Source: Chitinophagaceae bacterium
GTDB lineage: Bacteria; Bacteroidota; Bacteroidia; Chitinophagales; Chitinophagaceae
Length of the DNA stretch: 64,000 bases
Assembly (NCBI GenBank): GCA_024508725.1
Contig: JANINS010000004.1
Coordinates: forward strand, 452,163-516,162
Direction of reading: 5' to 3'
Positions 42,738 to 52,006 of the stretch are shown one piece after another. The position numbers were made by a program, and so were the translations under genes. Below the pieces are notes generated by a model. It had not been told where the DNA came from and ran no database searches. It saw only the letters and a list, made by a program, of their open reading frames with translations. Positions within the stretch are counted from its first letter, which is position 1, and every line of letters begins with the position of its first letter.

Positions 42738-43133
42738 TTAGTTAATACGCAGAACCATTCTGTTTTTCTCTTCAGAATTCCATTGTACTTGCCACACTCT
42801 GCCATCTATTTGGTCAAGTAGTATGAAATTATACATGTTTGTTGTTGGGTAAAGAAAAAATCTGCCATTTTTTTCATCGTTTTTACTCACCTGAGAGATA
42901 TCAGATAACGGATACTCGAAGCTGTCATTTGTTCCCGTGCCCCATTGCACATGCGACATCTGTCCGTTTCGAGTATTTAATTTTATGAAAGTGTATTTAT
43001 TCTTTGTAGCAAAGAGCCGATATACAACAGAACTATCTACAGAAATATTTTGAATGGGAGCTTCAGATGTGCTTTGAGAGAATCCGGTTGTTGCAAGTAG
43101 CACAAAATACAAGGTGATCAGTTTTGTTTTCAT
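42738..43133 (-). CDS. Small secreted protein, function unknown
   Basis: 131 residues with a signal peptide (MKTKLITLYFVLLATTGFSQ). Two similar halves can be seen, YTFIKLNTRNGQMSHVQWG and YNFILLDQIDGRVWQVQWN, so the protein is built of two copies of a beta-strand repeat of about 45 residues. The pattern 'fi.LnT.nG....vqw' appears in uncharacterised Bacteroidota proteins. No neighbour gives a hint. Confidence 0.6.
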   Translation of the reverse strand: MKTKLITLYFVLLATTGFSQSTSEAPIQNISVDSSVVYRLFATKNKYTFIKLNTRNGQMSHVQWGTGTNDSFEYPLSDISQVSKNDEKNGRFFLYPTTNMYNFILLDQIDGRVWQVQWNSEEKNRMVLRIN

Positions 43134-43238
43134 GTTTATGCCATTAGCTTTTCATAGTCAGTAAGATGTATTGATTTATATCTACTTGTTAGTGTCTTCA
43201 CCGACGATGAGGATACCAACTAATAGGGAAATGTTTAG

Positions 43239-44138
43239 TTATTTCATATCTCTATATTGCTCAAAAAACTTCATATTAGGTTCAAAAATGGTTTTAGGGA
43301 TCACACCTAATTCCACGTTTTCAAACATCTCTACAAGCTTTTCACCATCTACTAATTCAAGTTTAATATTTGATTTTTCAATGTCTAAAGCACTTTTAGG
43401 GAATGAACCAGTAGTTATCATTAGACCTTTTTCCACGCTTCTTTTATTGGTTTCCATAACACCAATAAAGGCTTGTACTTTTTCTGTAGGTACAGTTCCT
43501 TGATATCTTTTGCATTGAAAGAACACACTTAAGCTTACAAATGGATTTAACTTCAAAGTTGCATAACCGTCAATTCCACCATCATGTGAACGTTGTGTGA
43601 TTTCAATGTCCTCGAAATTATATTCTTTGAGTAGTCTGCCACATAAGTGTTCAAAACCAACTGGTGAAATGCTTTGTAAAACCTCAATTAAAGATGGTTT
43701 AATTAGAATTTGCCCTTCTTCAGTTTCAGTTTCTTCTTGTGCGTTAACAACTTTCTGTTTTTCTCCTTCAACAGATTCTTTATTCTCTCTTAAGTCTTGA
43801 AAAATCTTGACCCATTTAAGAAAAATGTCGTGAGATTGTTTTTCATTCAGCTTCGTACTCCAACCTTTCGGAGTTAAGGTCCAAACACCATGTTTTGAGG
43901 AGTCAAGTAGTTCATCCCAAACAAGGTATTGCCTTGCCCAAGCAATTTGATTAGGAAATCTCAATTGTCCGGATTTTTTATAACGAGCATTAAGGATTTC
44001 ATCAGGTATTTTGTATGATGTACCGATCCACTCGGTAATTTCTCTTGGTTTCGCCGAGCCACCTAATGCCCTTAATGCATCAAGGACAGGTCCAAACCAC
44101 TTTATAAATTCTGCCTGTCCGTTTTTCTTTTTACTCAT
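43239..44138 (-). CDS. mrr: Mrr-type restriction endonuclease (type IV)
   Basis: 299 residues. Residues 1-95 form the Mrr N-terminal winged-helix domain (FGPVLDALRALGGSAKPREI, KSGQLRFPNQIAWARQYLV, SKHGVWTLTPKG). Residues 150-280 are a PD-(D/E)XK endonuclease: GFEHLCGRLLKEYNF (Glu163), SHDGGIDGYA (Asp190) and FFQCKRYQG (Gln208-Lys210). Mrr cleaves DNA carrying foreign methylation. No methyltransferase is adjacent, as expected for a type IV system. A dispersed repeat lies just beyond its start, between it and ahcY. Confidence 0.88.
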   Translation of the reverse strand: MSKKKNGQAEFIKWFGPVLDALRALGGSAKPREITEWIGTSYKIPDEILNARYKKSGQLRFPNQIAWARQYLVWDELLDSSKHGVWTLTPKGWSTKLNEKQSHDIFLKWVKIFQDLRENKESVEGEKQKVVNAQEETETEEGQILIKPSLIEVLQSISPVGFEHLCGRLLKEYNFEDIEITQRSHDGGIDGYATLKLNPFVSLSVFFQCKRYQGTVPTEKVQAFIGVMETNKRSVEKGLMITTGSFPKSALDIEKSNIKLELVDGEKLVEMFENVELGVIPKTIFEPNMKFFEQYRDMK

Positions 44139-44221
44139 ATGAGATGTATAAACGAATATAATATTTACTTACAGGTTTATGAAAGATTATAAACATCTTG
44201 CGGATGTTAAGTAGTATTCCT

Positions 44222-44280
44222 CAGTACAAGTGTGCGACGCAACAGAAGCTTAATAGTAGCACTACAGCTAAGTTCATAAA
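44222..44280 (+). repeat. Dispersed repeat, copy E
   Basis: CAGTACAAGTGTGCGACGCA, ACAGAAGCTTAATAGTAGCA, CTACAGCTAAGTTCATAAA. Aligns over its whole length with copy A at the end of argD. Confidence 0.7.
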
Positions 44281-44322
44281 TTCTCTTCCACCTGATCAGA
44301 CCCGGTACGGTCAGATAAACAA

Positions 44323-44350
44323 AAAACCCGCTTCTTTCGAAACGGGTTTT
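44323..44350 (-). terminator. Terminator after ahcY
   Basis: AAAACCCG pairs with CGGGTTTT; on the minus strand a run of T follows, 33 bases beyond the ahcY stop. Confidence 0.85.
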
Positions 44351-44382
44351 ACTGTCATCTGTCAACAGTCTCCTGTTAACTA

Positions 44383-45708
44383 TTAATAACGATACATATC
44401 ACTCTTAAACGGACCTTCCTTAGAAATACCTAAGTACTCAGCCTGCTCAGTAGTTAATTCGTCCAGCTCAACACCGATCTTACCGAGGTGAAGTCTGGCA
44501 ACTTTCTCGTCAAGGTGCTTAGGAAGAACGTACACTTTGTTCTCGTATTTATCGCTGTTTGTCCAAAGTTCGATCTGGGCCAAAGTTTGGTTAGAGAACG
44601 AGTTACTCATCACGAATGATGGGTGACCAGTTGCACATCCAAGGTTCACCAATCTACCTTCAGCAAGGATGATGATGTCTTTACCATCTACATTGTAAAT
44701 ATCAACCTGTGGCTTGATGGTATCTTTTGTATTGCCATAGTTCTTATTCAACCAGGCCATATCGATCTCGATATCAAAGTGACCGATGTTACAAACGATC
44801 GCTTTATCCTTCATTGATTTGAAATGCTTTTCAGTGATCAAATCACGGCAACCACTCGCCGTAACAACGATGTCAGCTTCTTTTACTGCGTCAGCCATTT
44901 TCTTTACTTCGAAACCGTCCATTGCAGCCTGCAAAGCACAGATCGGATCGATCTCGGTAACGATCACACGGCAACCAGCACCAGCCAATGAAGCTGCAGA
45001 ACCTTTACCTACATCACCATAACCACCAACAACCGCTACCTTACCTGCTAACATAACATCAGTAGCACGACGGATAGAATCAACCAGTGATTCTTTACAA
45101 CCGTACTTGTTATCGAACTTAGATTTGGTTACAGAGTCGTTTACATTGATAGCAGGGATAGGTAAAGTACCTTTCGCCATTCTCTCGTATAAACGGTGAA
45201 CACCGGTAGTAGTCTCTTCAGAAAGACCTTTGATGTTCTGGATCAGCTCAGGATATTTATCGAATACGATGTTGGTCAAATCACCACCATCATCAAGGAT
45301 CATGTTCAAAGGCTTGTCAGCAGAACCGAAGAACAAAGTTTGTTCGATACACCAGTCAGCTTCTTCCTGTGTTTGTCCTTTCCATGCATATACACCAATA
45401 CCTGCAGCAGCGATTGCAGCAGCAGCATGATCCTGCGTAGAAAAGATGTTGCATGAGCTCCATTTAACTTCAGCACCAAGAGCCACCAAAGTTTCAATAA
45501 GTACAGCAGTCTGGATAGTCATGTGAAGACATCCTGCAACTCTTGCACCTTTTAAGGGTTGAGAAGGACCGTACTCAGCACGGATTGACATAAGACCTGG
45601 CATTTCAGCCTCGGCTAAACGAATTTCTTTACGACCCCATTCAGCCAAAGTGATATCGGCTACTTTGTAAGGAAGCGAAAAGTCGATTGACTTGCTAATT
45701 GTAGACAT
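44383..45708 (-). CDS. ahcY: Adenosylhomocysteinase
   Basis: Hydrolyses S-adenosylhomocysteine to adenosine and homocysteine with a bound NAD. About 441 residues. Blocks seen: [34 protein letters not shown], the NAD site [16 protein letters not shown], and the C-terminal [20 protein letters not shown] ending in FKSDMYRY, which closes the NAD pocket. ATG 45708 is the family start; an upstream ATG at 45750 adds an unconserved tail. The gene diverges from an Lrp-type regulator that could control it; the shared 137-base spacer holds both promoters. Confidence 0.96.
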   Translation of the reverse strand: MSTISKSIDFSLPYKVADITLAEWGRKEIRLAEAEMPGLMSIRAEYGPSQPLKGARVAGCLHMTIQTAVLIETLVALGAEVKWSSCNIFSTQDHAAAAIAAAGIGVYAWKGQTQEEADWCIEQTLFFGSADKPLNMILDDGGDLTNIVFDKYPELIQNIKGLSEETTTGVHRLYERMAKGTLPIPAINVNDSVTKSKFDNKYGCKESLVDSIRRATDVMLAGKVAVVGGYGDVGKGSAASLAGAGCRVIVTEIDPICALQAAMDGFEVKKMADAVKEADIVVTASGCRDLITEKHFKSMKDKAIVCNIGHFDIEIDMAWLNKNYGNTKDTIKPQVDIYNVDGKDIIILAEGRLVNLGCATGHPSFVMSNSFSNQTLAQIELWTNSDKYENKVYVLPKHLDEKVARLHLGKIGVELDELTTEQAEYLGISKEGPFKSDMYRY

Positions 45709-45815
45709 ATGAAAGTTTAAAGTTTTGAGTTTCTTGTTTACAGTTGGCAAAGCTAACTAAGTAGGATAATCTTCTATCATCTATTCAAATTTTAGGATAA
45801 AGTGGCGACAAAGAG

Positions 45816-45823
45816 TACATTTG
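45816..45823 (+). promoter_or_regulatory. Putative -7 box (TACATTTG) of the Lrp-type regulator gene
   Basis: TACATTTG fits TAnnTTTG and lies 23 bases before the ATG at 45846. Confidence 0.5.
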
Positions 45824-45845
45824 AAGGACAAATTACTTGTTTGTT

Positions 45846-46346
45846 ATGGCAAAAGCTACCAAAACAGAACAATCAGCTACCAGCAGTAGTGCTTTAGATG
45901 CAAAAGACCTGGCTATACTAAAGCTGTTGCAGCAAAATGCAAGGATAACGGTGAAGGAGATCAGTGATAAAGTACACCTGAGTACCACACCTGTACATGA
46001 ACGCATCAAGCGGATGGAAGACAGTGGTGTGATAAAGCAATATGCCACTTTGGTTGATGCTGCAAAAGTGAAGAAAGGATTGATGGTAATCTGTTATGTG
46101 AGTTTAAGGCAGCATAGCAAAACATCGGGCGACAAATTCATCAAAGCCATTAATGAGTTGAATGAAGTGATCGAATGTTATACGATCTCAGGTGAATTTG
46201 ATTTTATATTAAAAGTTGTAGCAGAGAATATGGATGCTTATTATGACTTCCATGTGAATAAGCTGTCGCAGGTAGAGAACATGGGTAAGGTGCAGAGTGT
46301 GTTTGTGATGGGAGTGATCAAACAAACGCACCAGTTGGTGTATTGA
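45846..46346 (+). CDS. Lrp/AsnC-family transcriptional regulator
   Basis: 166 residues. An N-terminal tail is followed by a winged helix-turn-helix (DLAILKLLQQNARITVKEIS, STTPVHERIKRMEDSGVI) and an RAM/ACT-like ligand domain (KKGLMVICYVSLRQHS, VIECYTISGEFDFILKV). Such regulators bind amino acids as octamers. The gene diverges from ahcY. Its effector is unknown. ATG 45846 is preferred over an in-frame TTG at 45837. Confidence 0.9.
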   Translation: MAKATKTEQSATSSSALDAKDLAILKLLQQNARITVKEISDKVHLSTTPVHERIKRMEDSGVIKQYATLVDAAKVKKGLMVICYVSLRQHSKTSGDKFIKAINELNEVIECYTISGEFDFILKVVAENMDAYYDFHVNKLSQVENMGKVQSVFVMGVIKQTHQLVY

Positions 46347-46478
46347 TAATGGAATTTGATGCACCGATCAGCTAATTTCCACCACAATTCACAAGCTATT
46401 CAGGTGATTCATCCGGATAGATAATTGTTTGCAAAGGCATTTCATTAATATTTATTTTTCGTGTTCTAAATATCATCC

Positions 46479-49010
46479 ATGAGAATACTTGCATTCATAG
46501 CGGCGATCGCTATTTGTTTTTCTGTTAATGCTCAAACACCAACAACCGTTACGAAAGCCAATTACCAGCTGGCTGCCAGGTTCTCGCCTAAAAAGCTGGA
46601 TAAAATGGTATTTAGCCTGAACGTTGATCCGCATTGGCTCAAACAATCAGACAGGTTCTGGTACACGTATGAAACCAGTAATGGTAAAAAGTGGTACATC
46701 GTAGATCCGGTTAAAGGAGAGAAGAAACTGATGTTCGATAATGCAAAACTGGCTTCTAAGCTTACACAGATCGTAAAAGATCCAATGGATGCACAGCATC
46801 TTAATATCGATAGTCTTCGTTTTGTAAAAGACGAGAACTGGATACAGTTCGAAGTGAAAAGCACAGAAGAAATTGAGAAAAAAGATTCCACCGTTAAGAA
46901 AGGAACACCACCGGTAAAAGAAAAGAAAGTCTATTATTTCGAATACAACCTGAACACAGGTGAGTTGGTACAATTAAGTGATTTCAAAAAACCTAAGCGT
47001 AAACCTAACTGGGCTTCTGTATCACCTGATGGACAAACTATTCTTTTTGCTAAGAATCATAACCTGTACTGGATGGATAAAGCCAATTATGAAAAGGCTT
47101 TACAAAAGGAAGATGATAGTACGATTGTTGAAAATAAAGTAACCAGTGATGGGGTAGAATGGTTTGGCTGGGGCTTTTCGCAAAATGAGACCAATGTAGA
47201 CAAGGAGAAGAATAAGAACAAACGCAAATCGGTTATTGCTTATTGGAGTCCTGATTCAAAGCATTTTGCCATTAATCGTACCGATCAGCGAAATGTAAAA
47301 GAGATGTGGGTGATAAACAGTATCGCAGATCCAAGACCAACCCTTGAAACGTATAAGTATGAAATGCCGGGTGAAAAGGAACAGCCAATTGATTATATCT
47401 ATTTGTTCGATAATACAGCCTCAACTAAAACATGGAAAGAGTTGCCAATAAAGCAATTCAAAGACCAAAATGTAAACATCTGGAGTGCACCCAATAAAGC
47501 AAATACCAGGGATGATGATTTTCGTCCATTGTTGTGGCTTGGCACTAATGATAAATTCTACTTCAGCAGAACAAGTCGTGATCTGAAACGGATAGACCTG
47601 TGTACTGTTGATATTAACAATAATGAAGTGAAGCCTCTCGTAAATGAAACACTGAATACGTATGTCGAGGTTAGAAGACCTGGCATCGTAAATAACGGCA
47701 ATGAGATCATTCAATGGAGCGAAAGAGATGGTTGGGCTCATTTTTACCTGTATGATGGTGCTGGCAAACTGAAGAACCAGATCACATCAGGAGATTTCCA
47801 TTGTGAAGATATCGTTGGCATTGATGAAAAGAAACGTGTGCTCTATTTCACAGCTAATGGCAGAGAATTAATAAACTCGATTGATAAAAAAGGAGAGAAA
47901 GCTGGTGAAGAAAAGGAAGATCCTTACTATGTACACCTGTATCGCATCAATTTTGACGGTACAGGAATGACATTGCTGAATGCAGGAGATTTTGATCATG
48001 CTTCAAGCATGAACGATAATAAGTCTTTCTTTATTGATAATTACTCAAGAGTAAATACAGCTCCTAAATCTACCTTGTACTCCTCTGATGGGAGAAAAGT
48101 AATGGATCTTGAAACTGCTGATCTTTCTTCTTTGTTTGCTGCAGGATATAAGTTTCCCGAGGTCTTCAAAGTAAAAGCTGATGATGGCATTACTGACTTG
48201 TACGGCGTAATGTATAAGCCTTTCAATTTCGATCCAACAAAGAAATATCCGATCATTCAATACGTATATCCTGGTCCACAGACCGAGGCTGTAAACAAAT
48301 CGTTCAGCAGAAGTATGGACAGGATCGATCGTTTGGCACAACTTGGATTTATTGTTGTAACCGTTGGTAACAGGGGTGGCAACCCTGCAAGAAGTAAATG
48401 GTATCATAATTATGGTTATGGTAATCTGAGAGATTATGGTCTTGCCGATAAAAAAGCAACCATTGAACAATTGGCAGATCGTTATTCTTTTATCGATATA
48501 GAAAGAGTTGGAATACATGGACACAGCGGTGGTGGTTTTATGAGTACTGCTGCCATGCTGGTGTATCCTGACCTGTACAAAGTGGCCGTTTCATCTTCTG
48601 GCAATCATGATAACAGTATTTATAACCGTTGGTGGAGTGAAAAGCATCATGGTGTAAAAGAGAGTATCACAGAAAAAGGAGATACGACTTTCTTGTATGC
48701 TATTGAAAAGAACCCAGACCTTGCAAAGAACCTGAAAGGTCACCTGATGTTAACTACGGGTGATATTGATAATAATGTGCACCCTGCAAACACCATTCGT
48801 ATGGCAAATGCACTGATCAAAGCAAACAAACGTTTCGACTTTGTATTGTTACCGGGTCAGCGTCATGCTTACGGAGATATGCAGGAATATTTTTTCTGGA
48901 CCTTGGCAGATTATTACAGCAAATGGTTACTGGGCGATTTTTCACAACCGGTTGATATTACAGAAATGAATCGTGAGATAGAGCAAAGTGGTGGTAAGAA
49001 AAGAAATTAG
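46479..49010 (+). CDS. S9 family (DPP-IV-like) dipeptidyl peptidase, secreted
   Basis: 843 residues with signal peptide (MRILAFIAAIAICFSVNAQ), an N-terminal eight-bladed propeller (about 30-570, e.g. KPNWASVSPDGQTILFA, SVIAYWSPDSKHFAINR) and a C-terminal alpha/beta-hydrolase with catalytic Ser683 (GIHGHSGGGFMS), Asp762 (TTGDIDNNVHP) and His796 (GQRHAYGD). These enzymes remove dipeptides after proline or alanine from peptide N-termini in the periplasm. A terminator follows. Confidence 0.92.
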   Translation: MRILAFIAAIAICFSVNAQTPTTVTKANYQLAARFSPKKLDKMVFSLNVDPHWLKQSDRFWYTYETSNGKKWYIVDPVKGEKKLMFDNAKLASKLTQIVKDPMDAQHLNIDSLRFVKDENWIQFEVKSTEEIEKKDSTVKKGTPPVKEKKVYYFEYNLNTGELVQLSDFKKPKRKPNWASVSPDGQTILFAKNHNLYWMDKANYEKALQKEDDSTIVENKVTSDGVEWFGWGFSQNETNVDKEKNKNKRKSVIAYWSPDSKHFAINRTDQRNVKEMWVINSIADPRPTLETYKYEMPGEKEQPIDYIYLFDNTASTKTWKELPIKQFKDQNVNIWSAPNKANTRDDDFRPLLWLGTNDKFYFSRTSRDLKRIDLCTVDINNNEVKPLVNETLNTYVEVRRPGIVNNGNEIIQWSERDGWAHFYLYDGAGKLKNQITSGDFHCEDIVGIDEKKRVLYFTANGRELINSIDKKGEKAGEEKEDPYYVHLYRINFDGTGMTLLNAGDFDHASSMNDNKSFFIDNYSRVNTAPKSTLYSSDGRKVMDLETADLSSLFAAGYKFPEVFKVKADDGITDLYGVMYKPFNFDPTKKYPIIQYVYPGPQTEAVNKSFSRSMDRIDRLAQLGFIVVTVGNRGGNPARSKWYHNYGYGNLRDYGLADKKATIEQLADRYSFIDIERVGIHGHSGGGFMSTAAMLVYPDLYKVAVSSSGNHDNSIYNRWWSEKHHGVKESITEKGDTTFLYAIEKNPDLAKNLKGHLMLTTGDIDNNVHPANTIRMANALIKANKRFDFVLLPGQRHAYGDMQEYFFWTLADYYSKWLLGDFSQPVDITEMNREIEQSGGKKRN

Positions 49011-49042
49011 AAAACAGCAGCTATAAGAGATGCTGTTTTTTA
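49011..49042 (+). terminator. Terminator after the DPP-IV-like gene
   Basis: AAAACAGCA pairs with TGCTGTTTT around an eleven-base loop; a T run follows. It also lies close to the end of the convergent gene. Confidence 0.8.
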
Positions 49043-49070
49043 ATATCGCTATAGCAGATTTAATAACTAT

Positions 49071-50336
49071 CTATTTAAAAATTGGAAAGCTTCCACCAAG
49101 TGCAATACTAACGTCTGAATGTTTTCCTACAAATCCAAGGTATTCTGCAATCGTAGCTTTGGGTGCATAAGTAAGAGTAATAAAGGCATATTTGGTAAAG
49201 CCTACATTTAATCCAAAGTCAAAATAGTATCCGCTTTTATTTGGTGGGGTCTGACTTCCAATTGGACCAGGTGTAGTGAATATATAGTTCACTTGCTGAT
49301 AAGTGCTTTTACCAACGAGTAGACTTCCTACACCAAGCGTTGGTGCTACAGACACTATTTTTCCAGCATAAACTTGGTATCCAAATACAATGTGTGGTGC
49401 GATTAAGTTCGAGAACGTAAAAGCAGTTTCTGATTTGCCTGAATTATCAGGCTTATTATAAGTTCCGGAATGTTTTAGAGTGGAATAGTACTTTACCTGC
49501 GGAAAAAAGAAAAGCCTTCCTTTAGAGGCCTGAGTAGCAAAGAGGAATCCAATTGATGCTGTAATAGAATTACTATTATCATATTTGGTCAGGGCATCAT
49601 TTCTTCCCTGGGTATATCCTGAAACAGCAAAGCTGTTAGTGGATTGTCCAATGGCAAAAGTGAGTTTTGCAGGATATTTTTTCTTTACCCGCTGAAGTTT
49701 AATAGCATTGAGTTTGCTGAAAAACTTAACAAGGTCAGAGGAAGAGTAATCAAGCTTATCAAGATAAGACTGAAGGCTGTATTTTTTGATCTGTTCTTCG
49801 AATTCAATAGCTAATTGGTCACGATAAGTACGATCGTTTATTATTTCATTGTTCTGGGATTGGAATATTTTATACTTGAGCTCAATTAAATCTGATGATG
49901 TCTGATAAAAGTAGTTTGCTCTTTGGTTATCCGCATACATGAACAAATGCATACTTCCGTTATCAAAGATGTTCTGAACAAATATCGACGAGTCTTTGTA
50001 CATGTCTTCCGCACTTGAGTTGAGATTATTGGTAAACTGTGCAGGGTTTAATAATCTTTTTCCTGAGTAGGCGATATATCGAAGTGTTGTATCAGGATCT
50101 TTAAAGTAAACGGTAAATCCTTTACAGTTTAGGGGAGAGAGCTGTAGTTCTTTTCCTGTAGTCTCTTTAAAATGGGTAATGCTGGGAGTCCGATTTTTAT
50201 AAACAAAATCGTGAACAGATCCCTGGACGGTATCTCCACTGTTGTTTATGTAATATCCTGAATAGGTTTGAGATTTTGAATGCAATACACAAATAATAAG
50301 GCTGCAAGCAAAAAGAAGTGGCAACGATCGTTTCAT
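49071..50336 (-). CDS. Secreted protein with C-terminal outer-membrane-type barrel, function unknown
   Basis: 421 residues, signal peptide MKRSLPLLFACSLIICVLHS. Residues 25-215 contain a soluble part (YSGYYINNSGDTVQGSVHDF, FTVYFKDPDTTLRYIAYSGK) of a kind seen in Bacteroidota proteins of unknown role; residues 225-421 have strands of an outer-membrane barrel (SITASIGFLFATQASKGRLF, IVFGYQVYAGKIVSVAPTLG) ending in SIALGGSFPIFK. No neighbour indicates function. It diverges from the mannanase gene. Confidence 0.65.
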   Translation of the reverse strand: MKRSLPLLFACSLIICVLHSKSQTYSGYYINNSGDTVQGSVHDFVYKNRTPSITHFKETTGKELQLSPLNCKGFTVYFKDPDTTLRYIAYSGKRLLNPAQFTNNLNSSAEDMYKDSSIFVQNIFDNGSMHLFMYADNQRANYFYQTSSDLIELKYKIFQSQNNEIINDRTYRDQLAIEFEEQIKKYSLQSYLDKLDYSSSDLVKFFSKLNAIKLQRVKKKYPAKLTFAIGQSTNSFAVSGYTQGRNDALTKYDNSNSITASIGFLFATQASKGRLFFFPQVKYYSTLKHSGTYNKPDNSGKSETAFTFSNLIAPHIVFGYQVYAGKIVSVAPTLGVGSLLVGKSTYQQVNYIFTTPGPIGSQTPPNKSGYYFDFGLNVGFTKYAFITLTYAPKATIAEYLGFVGKHSDVSIALGGSFPIFK

Positions 50337-50416
50337 GTTTTATAAGAGTTTTGGTGTTGCTAAAATAGAAATTATTTGCAACAGTGGAGTTCAATAAAAA
50401 TCTACTTTTAAGGTGT

Positions 50417-51685
50417 ATGGTATACAGAAAATTAGTGCTCTTGCTCTTTATCTTTTATACGGTTAATGCACAGGCACAGCAATTTGTCGGGCAGAAAGAT
50501 GGCAGGTTCTTTATTGGAGATCAGCAATACAAATACATTGGAACGAATTACTGGTACGGCATTTATCTTCCCTTACAGAAAGATACCGCAAGAGGAATTA
50601 ACCGGTTGAAGTATGAACTTGATTTTCTCAAAGCAAAAGGTGTTACCAACCTCAGAGTGCTTGCAGGTGCTGAAGGATCAGGAAAGATATTAGGCAATTA
50701 TCGTGTTGGTCCACCATTGCAAATTACAAAGGGTGTTTTTGATACTTCGGTCTTATACGGTTTAGATGTTTTATTGGATGAAATGTCTAAACGTAACATG
50801 AAAGCAGTGATCTACTTCAGCAATAACTGGGAGTGGAGCGGAGGCTTTCTGCAATACCTTAACTGGAATGGTGTTATCCCTGATTCTGTTTTGCAACACA
50901 AAATGGAATGGGAAACGATGAGAGACATCATTTCAAAATTTTATACCTGTGAACCCTGCAAAGCAGATTATTTAAAACAGGTTGAAGTAGTGTTAAGCCG
51001 GATCAACTCAGTTAATAAAAAGCGATATGTTGATGATCCTACTATCATGAGCTGGCAAATAGCCAACGAGCCACGACCGATGAAACCTGCTGCCAATGAA
51101 GCTTTTGCGAACTGGGTGAAAGATATTGCCGCTTATATTAAATCAAAGGATAAGAATCATCTTGTCTCAACAGGTAGTGAAGGAACTATAGCTACAGAAA
51201 CCGATCTTTTTAAATCCATTCATTCAGATAAGAACATTGATTATTTCACGATTCATATTTGGCCACGAAATTGGGGCTGGCCAGATTCTGCAAGATGGTT
51301 AACGCAGGAGTACATCGCTGATCATCATCAATACGCAAAAGCAATTGGTAAGCCATTAGTGATTGAAGAATTTGGCTGGATAAGAGACAGCCTTCAATTC
51401 ACTGTCACTTCATCAACCAGGAAAAGAAATCTTTATTATGATCTTGTTTTATCTAATTTTCTGGATCACGATTTAAAATTTCTTTCGGGTGCAAACTTCT
51501 GGTCATTCAATGGCAAAGCCCGTCCGATCAAAGGTCAACTTTTCTGGAAACCCGGTGATGATTACATGGGAGATCCACCGATGGAACAACAAAGTTTGTA
51601 TGGTGTATTTGATTCAGATACTACCACATGGAAAGTGATCGAAGCTCATATTAAACGTTTGAAGAACGGAACTAACCGCCGTTAG
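50417..51685 (+). CDS. GH5-type endo-beta-mannanase, secreted
   Basis: 422 residues, signal peptide MVYRKLVLLLFIFYTVNAQA. A (beta/alpha)8 glycosidase: YKYIGTNYWYGIYLPLQ, VTNLRVLAGAEGSG, acid/base Glu218 in WQIANEPRP and nucleophile Glu318 in VIEEFGW. These blocks resemble GH5 subfamily 7 mannanases, which cut beta-1,4-mannan. No other mannan genes lie next to it. ATG 50417 gives a clean signal peptide; a GTG at 50384 is the alternative. The next gene has its own promoter and riboswitch. Confidence 0.85.
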   Translation: MVYRKLVLLLFIFYTVNAQAQQFVGQKDGRFFIGDQQYKYIGTNYWYGIYLPLQKDTARGINRLKYELDFLKAKGVTNLRVLAGAEGSGKILGNYRVGPPLQITKGVFDTSVLYGLDVLLDEMSKRNMKAVIYFSNNWEWSGGFLQYLNWNGVIPDSVLQHKMEWETMRDIISKFYTCEPCKADYLKQVEVVLSRINSVNKKRYVDDPTIMSWQIANEPRPMKPAANEAFANWVKDIAAYIKSKDKNHLVSTGSEGTIATETDLFKSIHSDKNIDYFTIHIWPRNWGWPDSARWLTQEYIADHHQYAKAIGKPLVIEEFGWIRDSLQFTVTSSTRKRNLYYDLVLSNFLDHDLKFLSGANFWSFNGKARPIKGQLFWKPGDDYMGDPPMEQQSLYGVFDSDTTTWKVIEAHIKRLKNGTNRR

Positions 51686-51722
51686 TAAAAAAATATTTTT
51701 GGCTGAATGAAAGCTGCACTTA

Positions 51723-51730
51723 TATCTTTG
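51723..51730 (+). promoter_or_regulatory. Putative -7 box (TATCTTTG) of the riboswitch-controlled methionine operon
   Basis: TATCTTTG fits TAnnTTTG and lies 20 bases before the riboswitch, which fits transcription starting near 51736. Confidence 0.6.
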
Positions 51731-51749
51731 TTGCAGTTCTTCAACATCA

Positions 51750-51862
51750 CTTATCAAGAAAGGCAGAGGGAAATGGCCCGATGAAGCCTTGGCAACCCTT
51801 ACAGACGTAACTCGACTGTAAGAAGGTGCCAAATCCTTCCGATGAAAAATCGGAAAGATAAG
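51750..51862 (+). promoter_or_regulatory. SAM-I (S-box) riboswitch
   Basis: P1 is CTTATC / GATAAG at the two ends. Between them are the conserved AGAGGGAAATGGCCCGATGA region with the kink-turn, CCTTGGCAACCC, the P3 arm ACAG...CTGT, GGTGCCAAATCC, and the P4 arm CCGA...TCGG followed by AAAGATAAG. These are the SAM-I core elements in the right order. The switch lies 144 bases upstream of a cystathionine-synthase-type gene. Confidence 0.96.
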
Positions 51863-51904
51863 TCAGAGTAAAAGTTTGGTTATACGACATTGTTGTTACG
51901 ATAC

Positions 51905-51937
51905 AAGCTCATCTGACTTACGGATGAGCTTTTTTTA
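51905..51937 (+). terminator. Riboswitch-controlled terminator
   Basis: AAGCTCATC (51905-51913) pairs with GATGAGCTT (51923-51931), then a T run. TAAGTCAGA (51859-51867), which overlaps the 3' strand of P1, can pair with TCTGACTTA (51912-51920) in the terminator loop, giving an antiterminator. With SAM bound, P1 holds and the terminator forms. Confidence 0.9.
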
Positions 51938-52006
51938 TTGCTCTCCCCGTAAGCGTTTTTTGATAGTGTTTGCTGAAGAAGTTTATAAACTTCAAATCAC
52001 AATACA

